Origin: Sulfitobacter pontiacus
GTDB taxonomy: Bacteria; Pseudomonadota; Alphaproteobacteria; Rhodobacterales; Rhodobacteraceae
Length of the DNA stretch: 64,000 bases
NCBI RefSeq assembly: GCF_040790665.1
Contig: NZ_CP160851.1
Location: 116,766 to 180,765, forward strand
Reading direction: 5' to 3'
Made by a program: the position numbers and the translations under genes. How positions within the stretch are numbered: the first letter of the stretch is position 1; the number at the start of each line of letters is the position of its first letter. Below the pieces are notes generated by a model that searched no databases, was not told the origin of the DNA, and was given only the letters and a program-made list of their open reading frames with translations. Below are positions 34,528 through 43,422 of the stretch, in pieces.

Positions 34528-35808
34528 ATGGGTCTGACAATCCTTCTTGGCATTTTCGGCGTCTCCGTCGTGATCGGTATCCCCGTCGCCTTTGCAATGG
34601 GTATCGCAGCCCTGACCGCATTCTGGTACGAAGGTTTTCCGCTGCTGATCACCTTTCAACGGTCGGTTTCCGGCATCTCTGTCTTCTCGCTGCTGGCGAT
34701 CCCGTTCTTCGTTTTCGCAGGCGAGCTGATGCTGCACGGCGGTATCGCCATGCGTCTGGTTAAGTTCGCCTCGGCCCTTGTGGGTCACGTGCGCGGCGGT
34801 CTGGCATCGGTGAACATCTTTTCCAGCATGTTGTTCGGCGGGATTTCGGGATCGGCTGTGGCTGATATCTCGGCGCTCGGGTCTATTCTGATCCCTGTCA
34901 TGAAGGAACGGGGCTATCATTCTGATTATGCGGTGAACGTGACCGTTACATCATCGATTGCAGGCATCGTTATTCCGCCCAGCCACAATATGATTATCTT
35001 TGCGGTGGCCGCAGGCGGGGGGATCTCGATCTCGAAGCTGTTCCTCGCGGGGGTCGTGCCCGGCATGCTGATGTGTCTGTGCCTTGCGGTGGCGGCCTAT
35101 GTCATTGCGATCAAACGCAACTATCCGGCGGAGCCCTTCCCCGGCTGGCGTGCGGTCGGCGTTGCATCGCTGCATGCGCTGCCGGGTCTGGTGACGGCTG
35201 TGATCATCGTGGGCGGGGTGCTGTCGGGTATTTTCACCGTGACTGAATCCGGTGCCTTCGGCGCGATCTATGCGCTGCTGCTGACCTATTTCGTCTATCG
35301 CAGCCTTGACTGGAACGGGTTCAAAACCGCCGTCGTCTCTGCCGTGCGCACAACTGCGATGGTCATGGTGTTGATCGGTTTCGCCAGTTCATTCGCCTAT
35401 CTTCTGGCGCTGTATCAGGTGCCCGAAAAGCTGAGCAGCTTCATGCTTGGCATCTCGGAAGAAAAGATCGCCGTTCTGCTGATGATCAACATCATGCTGC
35501 TGGTGCTGGGGATGATCATGGATATGGCCGCGCTGATCCTGATCTGCACCCCGATCTTCCTGCCCATTGTACGCGATCTTGGCATGGACCCCACCCAGTT
35601 CGGGATCATGCTGCTGGTCAACCTCGGGCTTGGTCTGTGCACGCCCCCCGTTGGCACCTGCCTGTTCGTCGGCTGTGCCGTTGGCAGGGTCAAGATCGAG
35701 GAAACGCTCAGGACCATATGGCCCTTCTACCTGGCCATTCTGATGGCGCTCTTGCTGGTCACATATGTCCCCGCCGTGTCGCTGTTCCTACCTTCATTGC
35801 TTGAATGA
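34528..35808 (+). CDS. dctM: TRAP transporter large permease DctM (system 1)
   Basis: 426-residue transport channel with about 12 TM segments. Family marks are GIPVAFAMGI, AIPFFVFAGELM, the GGISGSAVADISALG loop, and MGMIMDMAALILICTPIFLP-like sequence (here LVLGMIMDMAALIL). It uses a sodium gradient to bring the DctP-bound acid into the cytoplasm. It starts 2 bp after dctQ. The next gene is an RraA-family protein 58 bp downstream. Confidence 0.93.
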   Translation: MGLTILLGIFGVSVVIGIPVAFAMGIAALTAFWYEGFPLLITFQRSVSGISVFSLLAIPFFVFAGELMLHGGIAMRLVKFASALVGHVRGGLASVNIFSSMLFGGISGSAVADISALGSILIPVMKERGYHSDYAVNVTVTSSIAGIVIPPSHNMIIFAVAAGGGISISKLFLAGVVPGMLMCLCLAVAAYVIAIKRNYPAEPFPGWRAVGVASLHALPGLVTAVIIVGGVLSGIFTVTESGAFGAIYALLLTYFVYRSLDWNGFKTAVVSAVRTTAMVMVLIGFASSFAYLLALYQVPEKLSSFMLGISEEKIAVLLMINIMLLVLGMIMDMAALILICTPIFLPIVRDLGMDPTQFGIMLLVNLGLGLCTPPVGTCLFVGCAVGRVKIEETLRTIWPFYLAILMALLLVTYVPAVSLFLPSLLE

Positions 35809-35866
35809 GCCGACCTTTTCCACGCCTTTCAAAACGCCCGAAATACCATAGTAGAAAGTATTCACC

Positions 35867-36583
35867 ATGACTGAACCGACGCCAGAACTCCTTGAAAAGC
35901 TCATGCATGTCAGCACGGCAACGCTGACCACCGCATTGTTCAAGCGCGGCTTTCGCAACGTCTTTATTCAAGGGCCGTACCGTATGAACCCCGGGCCGAA
36001 TATGGTCGGGCCGGCCTATACCCTGCGCTATATTCCCGCGCGCGAGGATCTGGACGGGCTAGAGTCTTTCGCGGACCGGGCCAACCCGCAGCGCAAGGGG
36101 GTAGAGGAGTGCCCGCCCGGATCCGTCTTCATGATCGACTCGCGGCGCGATTCAACGGCGGCATCGGCGGGGTGTATTCTGGCCACCCGATTGATGAAGC
36201 GCGGCTGCAAGGGGATCGTCACCGACGGGGGGTTCCGCGACACGCCCGAGATTTCGGCGCTCGAGATGCCCGCCTATCACACCCGCCCCAGTGCGCCGAC
36301 AAACCTGACCAAACACCACGCCGTCGCGATCAATGATCCTATCGCATGTGGCGGTGTTTCCGTCTTTCCGGGTGATATTATCGTGGGCGACAATGAAGGC
36401 GTCGTTTGCATCCCCAAGCATCTGGTGGCAGAAATAGCGTCAGAAACCGAAGAGATGACCGTTTTCGAAGACTTCGTTCTGGAAATGGTGCAAAATGGTG
36501 CTTCGATTTTTGGGCTTTACCCACCGACAGATCCGGCAACGAAGGACGAATTCAAAGCATGGCGGGAACAAAACAACCGGTAG
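35867..36583 (+). CDS. RraA family protein (HMG/CHA aldolase-like)
   Basis: 238-residue member of the RraA/4-hydroxy-4-methyl-2-oxoglutarate aldolase family. The divalent-metal and substrate motif GGxRD is present as DGGFRDTPE, and the domain shows MVGPAYTLRY and VFPGDIIVGDNEGVV. Characterised relatives cleave 4-hydroxy-2-oxo acids or decarboxylate oxaloacetate; true RraA binds RNase E. The first role fits better here, between a TRAP system and a GntR regulator in a sugar-acid cluster. It may act on a 2-keto sugar acid. The 3' end overlaps the regulator gene by 25 bp. Confidence 0.8.
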   Translation: MTEPTPELLEKLMHVSTATLTTALFKRGFRNVFIQGPYRMNPGPNMVGPAYTLRYIPAREDLDGLESFADRANPQRKGVEECPPGSVFMIDSRRDSTAASAGCILATRLMKRGCKGIVTDGGFRDTPEISALEMPAYHTRPSAPTNLTKHHAVAINDPIACGGVSVFPGDIIVGDNEGVVCIPKHLVAEIASETEEMTVFEDFVLEMVQNGASIFGLYPPTDPATKDEFKAWREQNNR

Positions 36584-37302
36584 CAGGCGCAGATGCGAGC
36601 CGTTCCGCCATGGGCAAGCCCGCCAAGGAACGCACGCTCGCGGATCACGCCTACGAGAAAATCCTCGCGATGATCTCCAGCGGGGAGACCGCGGTCGGGG
36701 ATAAGCTGCCGACGGAACACGCCATGAGCGAGATGCTGGAGGTGTCCCGGCCGGTGCTGCGTCAGGCGCTCAAGCAGCTGCGCGAAGACGGCGTGGTCGT
36801 GTCGCGGCAGGGGTCCGGGTCATTCGTCCAGCGCCGCCCCGATACGGCGGTGCTGACCTTTGCGCCCGTGGGGTCCATCGCTGATATCCAGCGCACCTTC
36901 GAATTCCGCGCCGCGATCGAGGGGGAGGCGGCGTTCCTTGCCGCCGTGCGCCATACAGAAGCGGATCTGGCCAAGCTGCGCGCGCATTTCAAGGAGCTGG
37001 ACCGCTGCATTCGCGAAGGGGAGTTGGGCGTCGAGGCAGACGAGGCCTTTCATCAGGCGATCTGCGAGGCGTCCGGCAACCAGTATTTCGCAACTGCGCG
37101 CACCTCAATGAAGTCGAACATCCTGACGGGCCTCAACCTGACGCGGAACCTGTCGCTTAGCAAGCCGCGCGAGCGGATGGAGCTTGTCCAGCAAGAACAC
37201 CGCCGCATCCTCGCCGCGATCATCGCGCGGGATCAGGCCGAAGCCCGCGCCGCCATGCGCGCCCATGTCGAGAATGCAAAGAACCGTGTGTTCGAAGGCT
37301 AA
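36559..37302 (+). CDS. FadR-subfamily GntR transcriptional regulator
   Basis: 247-residue regulator. The GntR winged helix is at about 33-95 (LADHAYEKILAMI, LPTEHAMSEMLEVSRPVLRQAL, GSGSFV), and the all-helical FCD effector domain at about 110-240 (FEFRAAIEGEAAFLAA, DEAFHQAICEASGN, EHRRILAAI). The ATG at 36559 lies inside the rraA 3' end behind GAAGGA. FCD regulators of sugar-acid genes (UxuR, ExuR, LgoR types) usually repress until a uronate or KDG binds. Its stop faces the KdgF-like gene 4 bp away. Candidate operators are the repeated TTTGTAA motifs in this cluster. Confidence 0.9.
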   Translation: MAGTKQPVAGADASRSAMGKPAKERTLADHAYEKILAMISSGETAVGDKLPTEHAMSEMLEVSRPVLRQALKQLREDGVVVSRQGSGSFVQRRPDTAVLTFAPVGSIADIQRTFEFRAAIEGEAAFLAAVRHTEADLAKLRAHFKELDRCIREGELGVEADEAFHQAICEASGNQYFATARTSMKSNILTGLNLTRNLSLSKPRERMELVQQEHRRILAAIIARDQAEARAAMRAHVENAKNRVFEG

Positions 37303-37306
37303 CCGC

Positions 37307-37654
37307 TTACTCCAGCGGTAGCCCGTGGGCCGCCATGAAATCATCCCGCCGCGGTGCAAAACTGTCGAGCAGTTTCCCCGCCTGCAAGCACAGGCAGGAA
37401 TGTTCGACGTTCGACGGGATGATCAACGCATCGCCGGGGTTCAGGATCTGCGTGTCGCCCCCAACGGTGAATTCGAACTGGCCAGAGGACACGAAGGTCG
37501 TCTGCACATGGGGGTGCGAATGGGGCACGCCGACGCCGTCCTTTTCGAACATGAACTCTACCATCATCAGCGCTTTGTCCTGACACAAGATGCGCCGCTG
37601 CGCGCCGGGGCCCGAGGTCATCCAGCCCTGTGATGCGTCTGCTGTGGTGTCCAT
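37307..37654 (-). CDS. kdgF: KdgF-like cupin, unsaturated uronate converting
   Basis: 115-residue single cupin. Metal ligands appear in the first cupin motif HSHPHVQTTFV with downstream GQFEFTVGG, and in the second motif PSNVEHSCLCL. The end reads LLDSFAPRRDDFM, close to KdgF proteins (VFSPAREDFL type). KdgF speeds the change of 4,5-unsaturated monouronates, released from pectin or alginate, into the linear keto form used by downstream reductases. Adjacent SDR and KDG kinase genes support this. It diverges from the SDR gene. Confidence 0.75.
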   Translation of the reverse strand: MDTTADASQGWMTSGPGAQRRILCQDKALMMVEFMFEKDGVGVPHSHPHVQTTFVSSGQFEFTVGGDTQILNPGDALIIPSNVEHSCLCLQAGKLLDSFAPRRDDFMAAHGLPLE

Positions 37655-37682
37655 TGGTATGCCTCCCCCCAGCTTTAATCAG

Positions 37683-37700
37683 ATGTAAGTATTTGTAACT
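37683..37700 (-). promoter_or_regulatory. Candidate operator B: direct repeat upstream of kdgF
   Basis: ATGTAAGTATTTGTAACT: TGTAA units at 37684-37688 and 37694-37698, 10 bp apart, about 29 bp upstream of the kdgF start. Same form as sites A, C and D. Confidence 0.45.
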
Positions 37701-37851
37701 ATTTTTGGTTGTTGTCAACAGATTTGGGTGTGGGGTTTGCCGTAGGCCGTAGTGATTTTCATCGGGTTTTGTGCTTGATATGACGCATATTCTACTGTTT
37801 TTTCGGGCTTTTCCGCTGGGGCCAAAGACCTTCTCGACTTCCCGATCTCTA

Positions 37852-37870
37852 TATTTGTAATAATTTGTAT
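37852..37870 (+). promoter_or_regulatory. Candidate operator C: direct repeat in the kdgF-SDR divergent region
   Basis: TATTTGTAATAATTTGTAT: TTTGTAA at 37854-37860 and TTTGTAT at 37864-37870, 10 bp apart. It lies in the 371-bp gap between the divergent kdgF and SDR genes, about 155 bp before the SDR start. I see no gene in this gap. Confidence 0.5.
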
Positions 37871-38025
37871 TGTCGCGCCCTGAGGTTTGCCCTAAGCAAG
37901 GGGACGGATAATGCAGTTGTTGGGCGTGCATCGCCGCCCTTGAACCCCATTGTGCATCGAAGGGAGACGCGGAGAGCACTGCTCGGTCAGGTTCCTCCGC
38001 AGAATTTTATATTCAGGAGACGATC

Positions 38026-38772
38026 ATGGACCTCAAAGGGAAAACCGCAATTGTAACCGGCGGTGGCCGCGATATCGGCCGCGCCTGCGTGCTTGAGCTC
38101 GCGGCGCGGGGCGCGAATGTGGCGATCAACTATATGGCAAGCTCTGAAGGGGCCGACAGCGCCGTCGCCGAAATCAAGGCGGCGGGCGGCAATGCCTTCG
38201 CGCTGCAGGGCGATATGACCAAAGAGGCCGATGTTGCCGCGTTAGTAGAAAAGACCGTCAAGGAATTCGGACAGGTCGATACGCTTGTCCACGTTACGGG
38301 CGGGCTGGTCGCGCGGGTCACCATGTCGGAGATGACGCTGGATCACTGGCAGTCGGTCATGGACGTGAACCTGACATCCTTTGTGCTGATGGTGCGTGAA
38401 TGTCTGCCCCATATGACCGAAGGATCGTCGATTGTCGGGCTCGCCTCGCAGGCCGGTCGCGATGGCGGCGGGCCCGGTGCCTCGGCTTACGGCGCATCCA
38501 AGGGGGCGCTGATGACGCTGACGCGGGGTCTGGCGAAAGAGCTGGGTCCGAAAATCCGCGTGAATTCGCTTTGTCCGGGGATGATCGATACCGATTTCCA
38601 CAACATCTTTACCAAACCCGAAGTGCGGACCCATGTGGCCAATGTCTCGCCCGTGAAACGCGAGGGGACGTCGGAAGATGTGGCCAAGCTGGCGGTGTTC
38701 CTTGCCTCGGATGATGCGGCGTTCATCACAGGTGCCAATGTCGATATCAACGGCGGCATGCTGTTTTCCTGA
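38026..38772 (+). CDS. SDR, probable 4-deoxy-L-erythro-5-hexoseulose uronate (DEH) reductase
   Basis: 248-residue NAD(P)H SDR. It has TGGGRDIG, HVTGG in place of the usual NNAG, the catalytic AYGASKGALM, and the segments GRDGGGPGAS, NSLCPGMIDTDFHN and FITGANVDINGG. This resembles SDR reductases of alginate clusters that turn DEH into 2-keto-3-deoxygluconate (KDG). KduD-type dehydrogenase is the alternative. It diverges from the KdgF-like gene, which would supply its substrate, and KdgK farther down would use its product. It is followed by a strong terminator. ATG behind AGGAGACG. Confidence 0.8.
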   Translation: MDLKGKTAIVTGGGRDIGRACVLELAARGANVAINYMASSEGADSAVAEIKAAGGNAFALQGDMTKEADVAALVEKTVKEFGQVDTLVHVTGGLVARVTMSEMTLDHWQSVMDVNLTSFVLMVRECLPHMTEGSSIVGLASQAGRDGGGPGASAYGASKGALMTLTRGLAKELGPKIRVNSLCPGMIDTDFHNIFTKPEVRTHVANVSPVKREGTSEDVAKLAVFLASDDAAFITGANVDINGGMLFS

Positions 38773-38783
38773 CAGCGACACGA

Positions 38784-38819
38784 CCGGCGGCTGCGGATGC
38801 ACGCGGCCGCCGGATTTTT
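38784..38819 (+). terminator. Rho-independent terminator
   Basis: CCGGCGGC at 38784-38791 pairs with GCCGCCGG at 38806-38813, followed by ATTTTT. It lies 12 bp after the SDR stop and 25 bp before the next start. Confidence 0.85.
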
Positions 38820-38843
38820 GACAGAGGGGAAAGGAAACGCAGC

Positions 38844-40349
38844 ATGGAACTGATGGGCAAACACCTGATCGCAGGCGAATGGACCGGCGCGGCAGAGCAA
38901 TTTTCATCCGACCCCGCCGACGGGGAGCCACGGGTTTTTGCCGCCGGCACCGTTGATCTGGTCGACCGCGCCGCGCAGGCTGCCGAGGATGCGTTTGACG
39001 CCTACAGCGCCACCACAGCGCAGGATCGCGCGGCCTTCCTGAATGCGATCGCGGACGAGGTTGATGCCCGTATCGACACATTGGCCCTGATCGGCACCCA
39101 GGAAACCGGCCTGCCAGACGCTCGTTTGCGCGGTGAGACAGGGCGCACATCCGGTCAGCTGCGCATGTTCGCGACGCATATCCTTGAAGGCAAGTTTCTG
39201 GACGCGCGCCATGATGCGGCCCTGCCGGATCGCACGCCTTTGCCGCGATCTGATTTGCGGATGATCCAGCGCCCGATTGGCCCTGTTGCGGTCTTTGGGG
39301 CGTCGAACTTCCCGCTCGCTTTTTCGACGGCAGGCGGGGATACGGCGTCGGCCTTGGCGGCGGGCTGTCCGGTGGTTGTCAGGGGGCACCACGCGCATCC
39401 CGGCACGGCAGAGGTCGTGGCCGCAGCGATTGCCGCCGCTATTACAGCTTGCGACATGCCCGCGGGTGTATTCTCGTTGATCCAGGGGGGCGGGCTAGAG
39501 GTCGGGCAGGCGCTGGTGCAGCATCCGCTGATCAAGGCCGTCGGCTTTACCGGATCGCTGCGCGGCGGACGCGCGCTGTTTGATCTATGCGCACAGCGGC
39601 CCGAACCCATTCCGTTCTTCGGCGAGCTGGGGTCGATCAACCCGGTCTTTGTCCTGCCCGCCGCAGCCTCCGCCCGCGGCGCAGAGATCGGGGCGGGGTG
39701 GGCCGCGTCGCTGACGATGGGGGCAGGGCAGTTCTGCACGAACCCGGGCGTGGTTGTGGTCACCGACGGCCCCGGTGCCGATGCCTTCCGCGATGCCGCT
39801 GTCGCCGCCTTGCACGAAAGCCCTGCCCAAACAACGCTAACGGCGGGGATCGCCGATGCCTATTTCGACGGGCGTGATCGTATCGCGCGCGCGGGGTGTA
39901 CGCGCGCGCTCGTCTCTTCGGATCGGGGCGAGGCGCGCCGTGTCACCCCCGCTGTCTTCGAGGTCTCCGGCACCGATTGGCTGAACAGCGACGCGCTGGC
40001 GCATGAGGTCTTCGGGCCGCTTGGCATTATTGTGCGCGTGGCCGATGCGGATGAGATGGCCGCGGTTGCCAAAGGGCTGGACGGGCAGCTGACCTGCACG
40101 TTGCAAATGGACGCGGGCGATACCGCTGCCGCCAAGGCCTTGATGCCGGTGCTAGAGCGCAAGGCAGGGCGGATATTGGCCAACGGTTTTCCCACGGGCG
40201 TGGAGGTCAGCGGCGCGATGGTCCACGGCGGGCCCTATCCCGCGTCGACCAACTTTGGCGCGACCTCGGTCGGGACGCTGGCCATCCGCCGTTTCCTGCG
40301 CCCCGTCTGCTACCAAGACCTTCCGGCAGAGCTGCTGCCGGTTGTTTGA
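38844..40349 (+). CDS. 2,5-dioxovalerate (alpha-ketoglutarate semialdehyde) dehydrogenase-like
   Basis: 501-residue aldehyde dehydrogenase. The active-site Cys is in GAGQFCTNPGVV, the general-base Glu in FGELGSINPVF, and the cofactor region in RPIGPVAVFGASNFPLAFS with RGHHAHPGTAE. These forms are characteristic of the ketoglutarate semialdehyde dehydrogenase group, which finishes oxidative sugar-acid pathways to 2-oxoglutarate. It follows a terminator but has GGGGAAAGG before its ATG, so read-through or a weak own promoter is expected. With KdgK nearby the cluster has both a phosphorylative and a possible oxidative outlet. Confidence 0.82.
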   Translation: MELMGKHLIAGEWTGAAEQFSSDPADGEPRVFAAGTVDLVDRAAQAAEDAFDAYSATTAQDRAAFLNAIADEVDARIDTLALIGTQETGLPDARLRGETGRTSGQLRMFATHILEGKFLDARHDAALPDRTPLPRSDLRMIQRPIGPVAVFGASNFPLAFSTAGGDTASALAAGCPVVVRGHHAHPGTAEVVAAAIAAAITACDMPAGVFSLIQGGGLEVGQALVQHPLIKAVGFTGSLRGGRALFDLCAQRPEPIPFFGELGSINPVFVLPAAASARGAEIGAGWAASLTMGAGQFCTNPGVVVVTDGPGADAFRDAAVAALHESPAQTTLTAGIADAYFDGRDRIARAGCTRALVSSDRGEARRVTPAVFEVSGTDWLNSDALAHEVFGPLGIIVRVADADEMAAVAKGLDGQLTCTLQMDAGDTAAAKALMPVLERKAGRILANGFPTGVEVSGAMVHGGPYPASTNFGATSVGTLAIRRFLRPVCYQDLPAELLPVV

Positions 40350-40400
40350 CCCTGTGCGGGGCAGCGGCGCGTTGGGGGTAAGCCGCTGATAAACTTGATG

Positions 40401-40440
40401 TATACAAATAATTACAAATAAACTTGACGCATTACAAATA
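40401..40440 (-). promoter_or_regulatory. Candidate operator D: repeat before TRAP system 2
   Basis: TATACAAATAATTACAAATA at 40401-40420, which on the other strand reads TATTTGTAATTATTTGTATA, matching site C closely. A further half-site ATTACAAATA lies at 40431-40440. It is about 95 bp upstream of the second dctP. Just before it, CAGCGGC (40362-40368) and GCCGCTG (40382-40388) form a stem-loop past the dehydrogenase gene. Confidence 0.5.
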
Positions 40441-40515
40441 CTAACGACATATTTCACGTCAGGGAGAATCTGGTCAGGCACGTATCTGGTCAGGCAACAA
40501 TCAGGGAGGACTACC

Positions 40516-41508
40516 ATGTCATTTTTTACCAAGACAGCACAGCTTGTTTCGGGTGCCGCCGTTGCTGCGACGCTCTTTACCGCGACCGCGCAGGCCGAGA
40601 CGGTTCTGCGGGGGGCCAGCATGTTCGACGAGGAACATGCCTTCACCAAAACCCTGCGTAAATTCGAGGAGCTGGTCGGCGAGAAGTACGACGGCGATGT
40701 AACGTTTGACTTACGTCTGAACGGGGAGCTTGGCGTCGAAAGCGATTACGTCACCTTCCTGAACCAGGGTGTGGCGATTGACTATACGATCCTTGCGCCG
40801 TCCAATATGGCCAAGTTCGCCCCGTCCATCCCGCTGATGGACATGCCGTTCCTGTTCCGCGATCTGGACCACTGGAATGCGGTCCTGTCCAGCGATGTGC
40901 TTGCGCCGCTGGAGGACGAGCTGCTGGAGAAGGCCGATATCAAGATCGTGGGCTACACCGGCGGGGGCACGCGCAATCTGCTGTCCAAACAACCTGTCGT
41001 GACCTTTGATGATCTGAAGGGACACAAGATGCGCGTCATGGGCGCGCCGATCCAGGCGCAGATCTTCCAGGCGTTGACAGCAGCCCCGTCGGCGATTGCC
41101 TATAACGAGGTTTACAACGCGATCCAGACCGGCGTCATCGCAGGGTTCGAGAACGAGGCCGCAAGCATTCAGAACCTCAAGTTCTACGAGGTGGCCCCGA
41201 ACCTGACGCTGACGCGCCATTCGATCACCGTGCGCCCCATCGTGATGAGCGGCAAGACCTTCAACAGCCTGCCCGCAGACCTACAGGCCGTCGTGCTTGA
41301 AGCGGGCGAAGAGGCAGGGGCCTATGGCCGCGAGCTGGAATCGCGCGAGGACGGCGTTAAGCTGCAAGAGATGGTCGATGCGGGTCAGCTGACCGTGTCC
41401 GAATTTGAAAACCGCGACAAGATGCTGGAAATGGTCAAGCCGGTGCAGGATGCCTATGCCGCCGAGATCGGTGCATCGGACCTGCTTGAAGCGGTCCGCG
41501 CCAAGTAA
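40516..41508 (+). CDS. dctP: TRAP transporter substrate-binding protein DctP (system 2)
   Basis: 330-residue periplasmic binding protein with a signal peptide ending TAQAET. The DctP fold is shown by LNGELGVESDYVTFLNQG, TFDDLKGHKMRVMGAP, and AYNEVYNAIQTGVIAGFENE. It is distinct from the first DctP of the cluster, so the two systems probably take different substrates. GGGAGGA precedes the ATG. It leads dctQM-uxuA-kdgK, so the ligand is likely a uronate or aldonate such as glucuronate or mannonate. Confidence 0.93.
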   Translation: MSFFTKTAQLVSGAAVAATLFTATAQAETVLRGASMFDEEHAFTKTLRKFEELVGEKYDGDVTFDLRLNGELGVESDYVTFLNQGVAIDYTILAPSNMAKFAPSIPLMDMPFLFRDLDHWNAVLSSDVLAPLEDELLEKADIKIVGYTGGGTRNLLSKQPVVTFDDLKGHKMRVMGAPIQAQIFQALTAAPSAIAYNEVYNAIQTGVIAGFENEAASIQNLKFYEVAPNLTLTRHSITVRPIVMSGKTFNSLPADLQAVVLEAGEEAGAYGRELESREDGVKLQEMVDAGQLTVSEFENRDKMLEMVKPVQDAYAAEIGASDLLEAVRAK

Positions 41509-41521
41509 TCCCTGCGGATGC

Positions 41522-41560
41522 CCCCCTTGGGTTCTTGTGACCCGAGGGGGATTTTATTTT
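41522..41560 (+). terminator. Attenuating terminator between dctP and dctQ of system 2
   Basis: CCCCCTTGGGT at 41522-41532 pairs (with one G-T) with ACCCGAGGGGG at 41540-41550, followed by ATTTTATTTT. Probably partial, giving more binding protein than permease. Confidence 0.8.
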
Positions 41561-41583
41561 CACTCAAGTTGATCGGTAAGCAC

Positions 41584-42078
41584 ATGATCCTGCGTGGTCT
41601 GGAACTGCTCGCATCCTTGCTCCGCTTCGTTGTGGGGGTGCTGATGTTTTCACTGGCGATCCCCGTCGGGTTGCAGGTCATCGCGCGCTACACCGGGGTG
41701 ATCCCCGTCTACCTATGGACCGAAGAACTGGCCACGTTCATCTTTGTATGGGTTGTGATGCTCGGGTCTGCCCTGGCGGTGTGGGAGGGGACGCATTTCG
41801 ACGTTCAGGTTATCCCCGGCGCCAAACATCCGCTGCTGGCGTTCTTGCAGCAAGCGCTGGTGCTTGGGCTGGTCGCGGGGTTTGCGCTGTTGTTCGCATG
41901 GTACGGCATTGATTACGCCAAGTTCGGGGGCAACCAGACGTCGGTCATGATGCGGGCAAATCTGATGTTCACGCATATCTCTGTCCCGATCGCCGGCGTG
42001 CTTTGGGCGGTCTTTGCCCTTTACCGTTTGTATCAAGCATTTGCGGTCTACCGCACAGAGGGGCGGGCCGTATCATGA
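41584..42078 (+). CDS. dctQ: TRAP transporter small permease DctQ (system 2)
   Basis: 164-residue membrane protein with four TM segments and the DctQ signature (YLWTEELATFIFVWVVMLGSA, then EGTHFDV; quoted in part). ATG at 41584 follows GGTAAG; the open frame before it lies in the terminator. The stop overlaps the dctM start (ATGA). Confidence 0.88.
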   Translation: MILRGLELLASLLRFVVGVLMFSLAIPVGLQVIARYTGVIPVYLWTEELATFIFVWVVMLGSALAVWEGTHFDVQVIPGAKHPLLAFLQQALVLGLVAGFALLFAWYGIDYAKFGGNQTSVMMRANLMFTHISVPIAGVLWAVFALYRLYQAFAVYRTEGRAVS

Positions 42079-43385
42079 TCGTTTCAACGGGCCTTGCCTG
42101 TCTTATTCTTGTGGGCGGTTTCATCCTGCTGGTAGCGTTGCGGGTGCCGGTCGCCTTTGCCTTGGGGATCGCGACAATTCCGATTGTGATGCTGGATATC
42201 CGGCTGACGCCCTTCATCGTCCTCGACCGGATGTTCCAGTCGTATAACTCGTTCATCCTGCTTGCGGTGCCGTTCTTTCTGTTGGCGGCGAACCTGATGA
42301 ATTCGGGGTTGATCACGCAAAAGCTGATTGATTTTGCCCGCGTGCTGACCGGCTGGATGCCCGGAGGGTTGGGGCATGTGAATGTCGCCGTGTCGATGCT
42401 GTTTGCCGGTATCTCGGGGTCGTCCACGGCAGATGCGGCGGGCTGCGGCAAGATCCTGATCCCCGCGATGGTCAAAGAAGGCTATGACACCCGTTTTGCC
42501 ATTGCGATCACGGCCTGTTCGTCCGTGATGGGGGTGATCATTCCGCCCAGTATCCTCATGGTGGTCTGGGGCGGGGTCATGCAGATTTCGGTCGGTGCGT
42601 TGTTTCTGGCGGGGGCCATTCCCGGCTTGCTGATCGGTTTTGCCCTGATGGCGACGGTCTATGGCTATGCCAAAAAGTACGACTACCCCGTCACCCTGCG
42701 GCCCACATTCGCGCAGTTCTGGTCGGCGTTCAAAGGCGCGGCGCTGGCGATGCTGACCCCGGTTCTGGTGATCGGCGGCATCGTGGGGGGCATTGTGACC
42801 CCCACCGAAAGCGCGATCATCGCGGCGGGCTATGCGTTGATCCTTGGGGTTTTCGTCTATCGTACCGTGTCGGTGCGGGATCTTGGCGGCATCTTTTATG
42901 ACACGGGCCGTTTTGCGTCGATCTCGCTTTTTGCGATCGGGACGGCTTCGGCTTTTGGCTGGATGCTGGCGTTCTACAACGTGCCGCGTTTGATCGTGGA
43001 CGTGCTGACCGCGCATGAGCTTGGCGTCATTGGCACGTCGCTGATCATCGCGGCGCTGTTCCTGTTTTTCGGTCTGTTCATCGATGCCATCCCGACCATT
43101 ATCATTCTGGGTACGGTGCTTTTGCCCGTGGCGCGTGCGGCGGGGATTGATCCGGTAGCCTTTGCGATTATCGGGATCATCTCGCTGGCCTTTGGTCTGG
43201 TCACGCCGCCTTACGGCTTGTGCCTGCTGATCTCTGCGTCGATCGGGGGGATGAATGTGGTCAAGGTACTGCGGGATGTCTGCATCATTCTGGCCCCGAT
43301 GCTGGTGATCTTGTTGCTGGTCATTCTTTTCCCGCAGATCGCCCTGTGGCTGCCGCGCACGCTCATGCCGATGTCATTCCAATGA
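42075..43385 (+). CDS. dctM: TRAP transporter large permease DctM (system 2)
   Basis: 436-residue channel with about 12 TM segments. Marks are LRVPVAFALGIA, AVPFFLLAANLMN, FAGISGSSTADAAG, and GVIIPPSILM. It is translationally coupled to dctQ by ATGA overlap, and 37 bp upstream of uxuA, linking import to mannonate metabolism. Confidence 0.93.
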   Translation: MIVSTGLACLILVGGFILLVALRVPVAFALGIATIPIVMLDIRLTPFIVLDRMFQSYNSFILLAVPFFLLAANLMNSGLITQKLIDFARVLTGWMPGGLGHVNVAVSMLFAGISGSSTADAAGCGKILIPAMVKEGYDTRFAIAITACSSVMGVIIPPSILMVVWGGVMQISVGALFLAGAIPGLLIGFALMATVYGYAKKYDYPVTLRPTFAQFWSAFKGAALAMLTPVLVIGGIVGGIVTPTESAIIAAGYALILGVFVYRTVSVRDLGGIFYDTGRFASISLFAIGTASAFGWMLAFYNVPRLIVDVLTAHELGVIGTSLIIAALFLFFGLFIDAIPTIIILGTVLLPVARAAGIDPVAFAIIGIISLAFGLVTPPYGLCLLISASIGGMNVVKVLRDVCIILAPMLVILLLVILFPQIALWLPRTLMPMSFQ

Positions 43386-43422
43386 CCCGTCGGCGCAGAC
43401 ATCTGATCGAATAGGATATCCC

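Noticed and set aside
38844..40349. Succinate semialdehyde dehydrogenase
   Set aside because: The HHAHPGT and FGELGSINP forms fit the ketoglutarate-semialdehyde group better, and the neighbours are sugar-acid genes.
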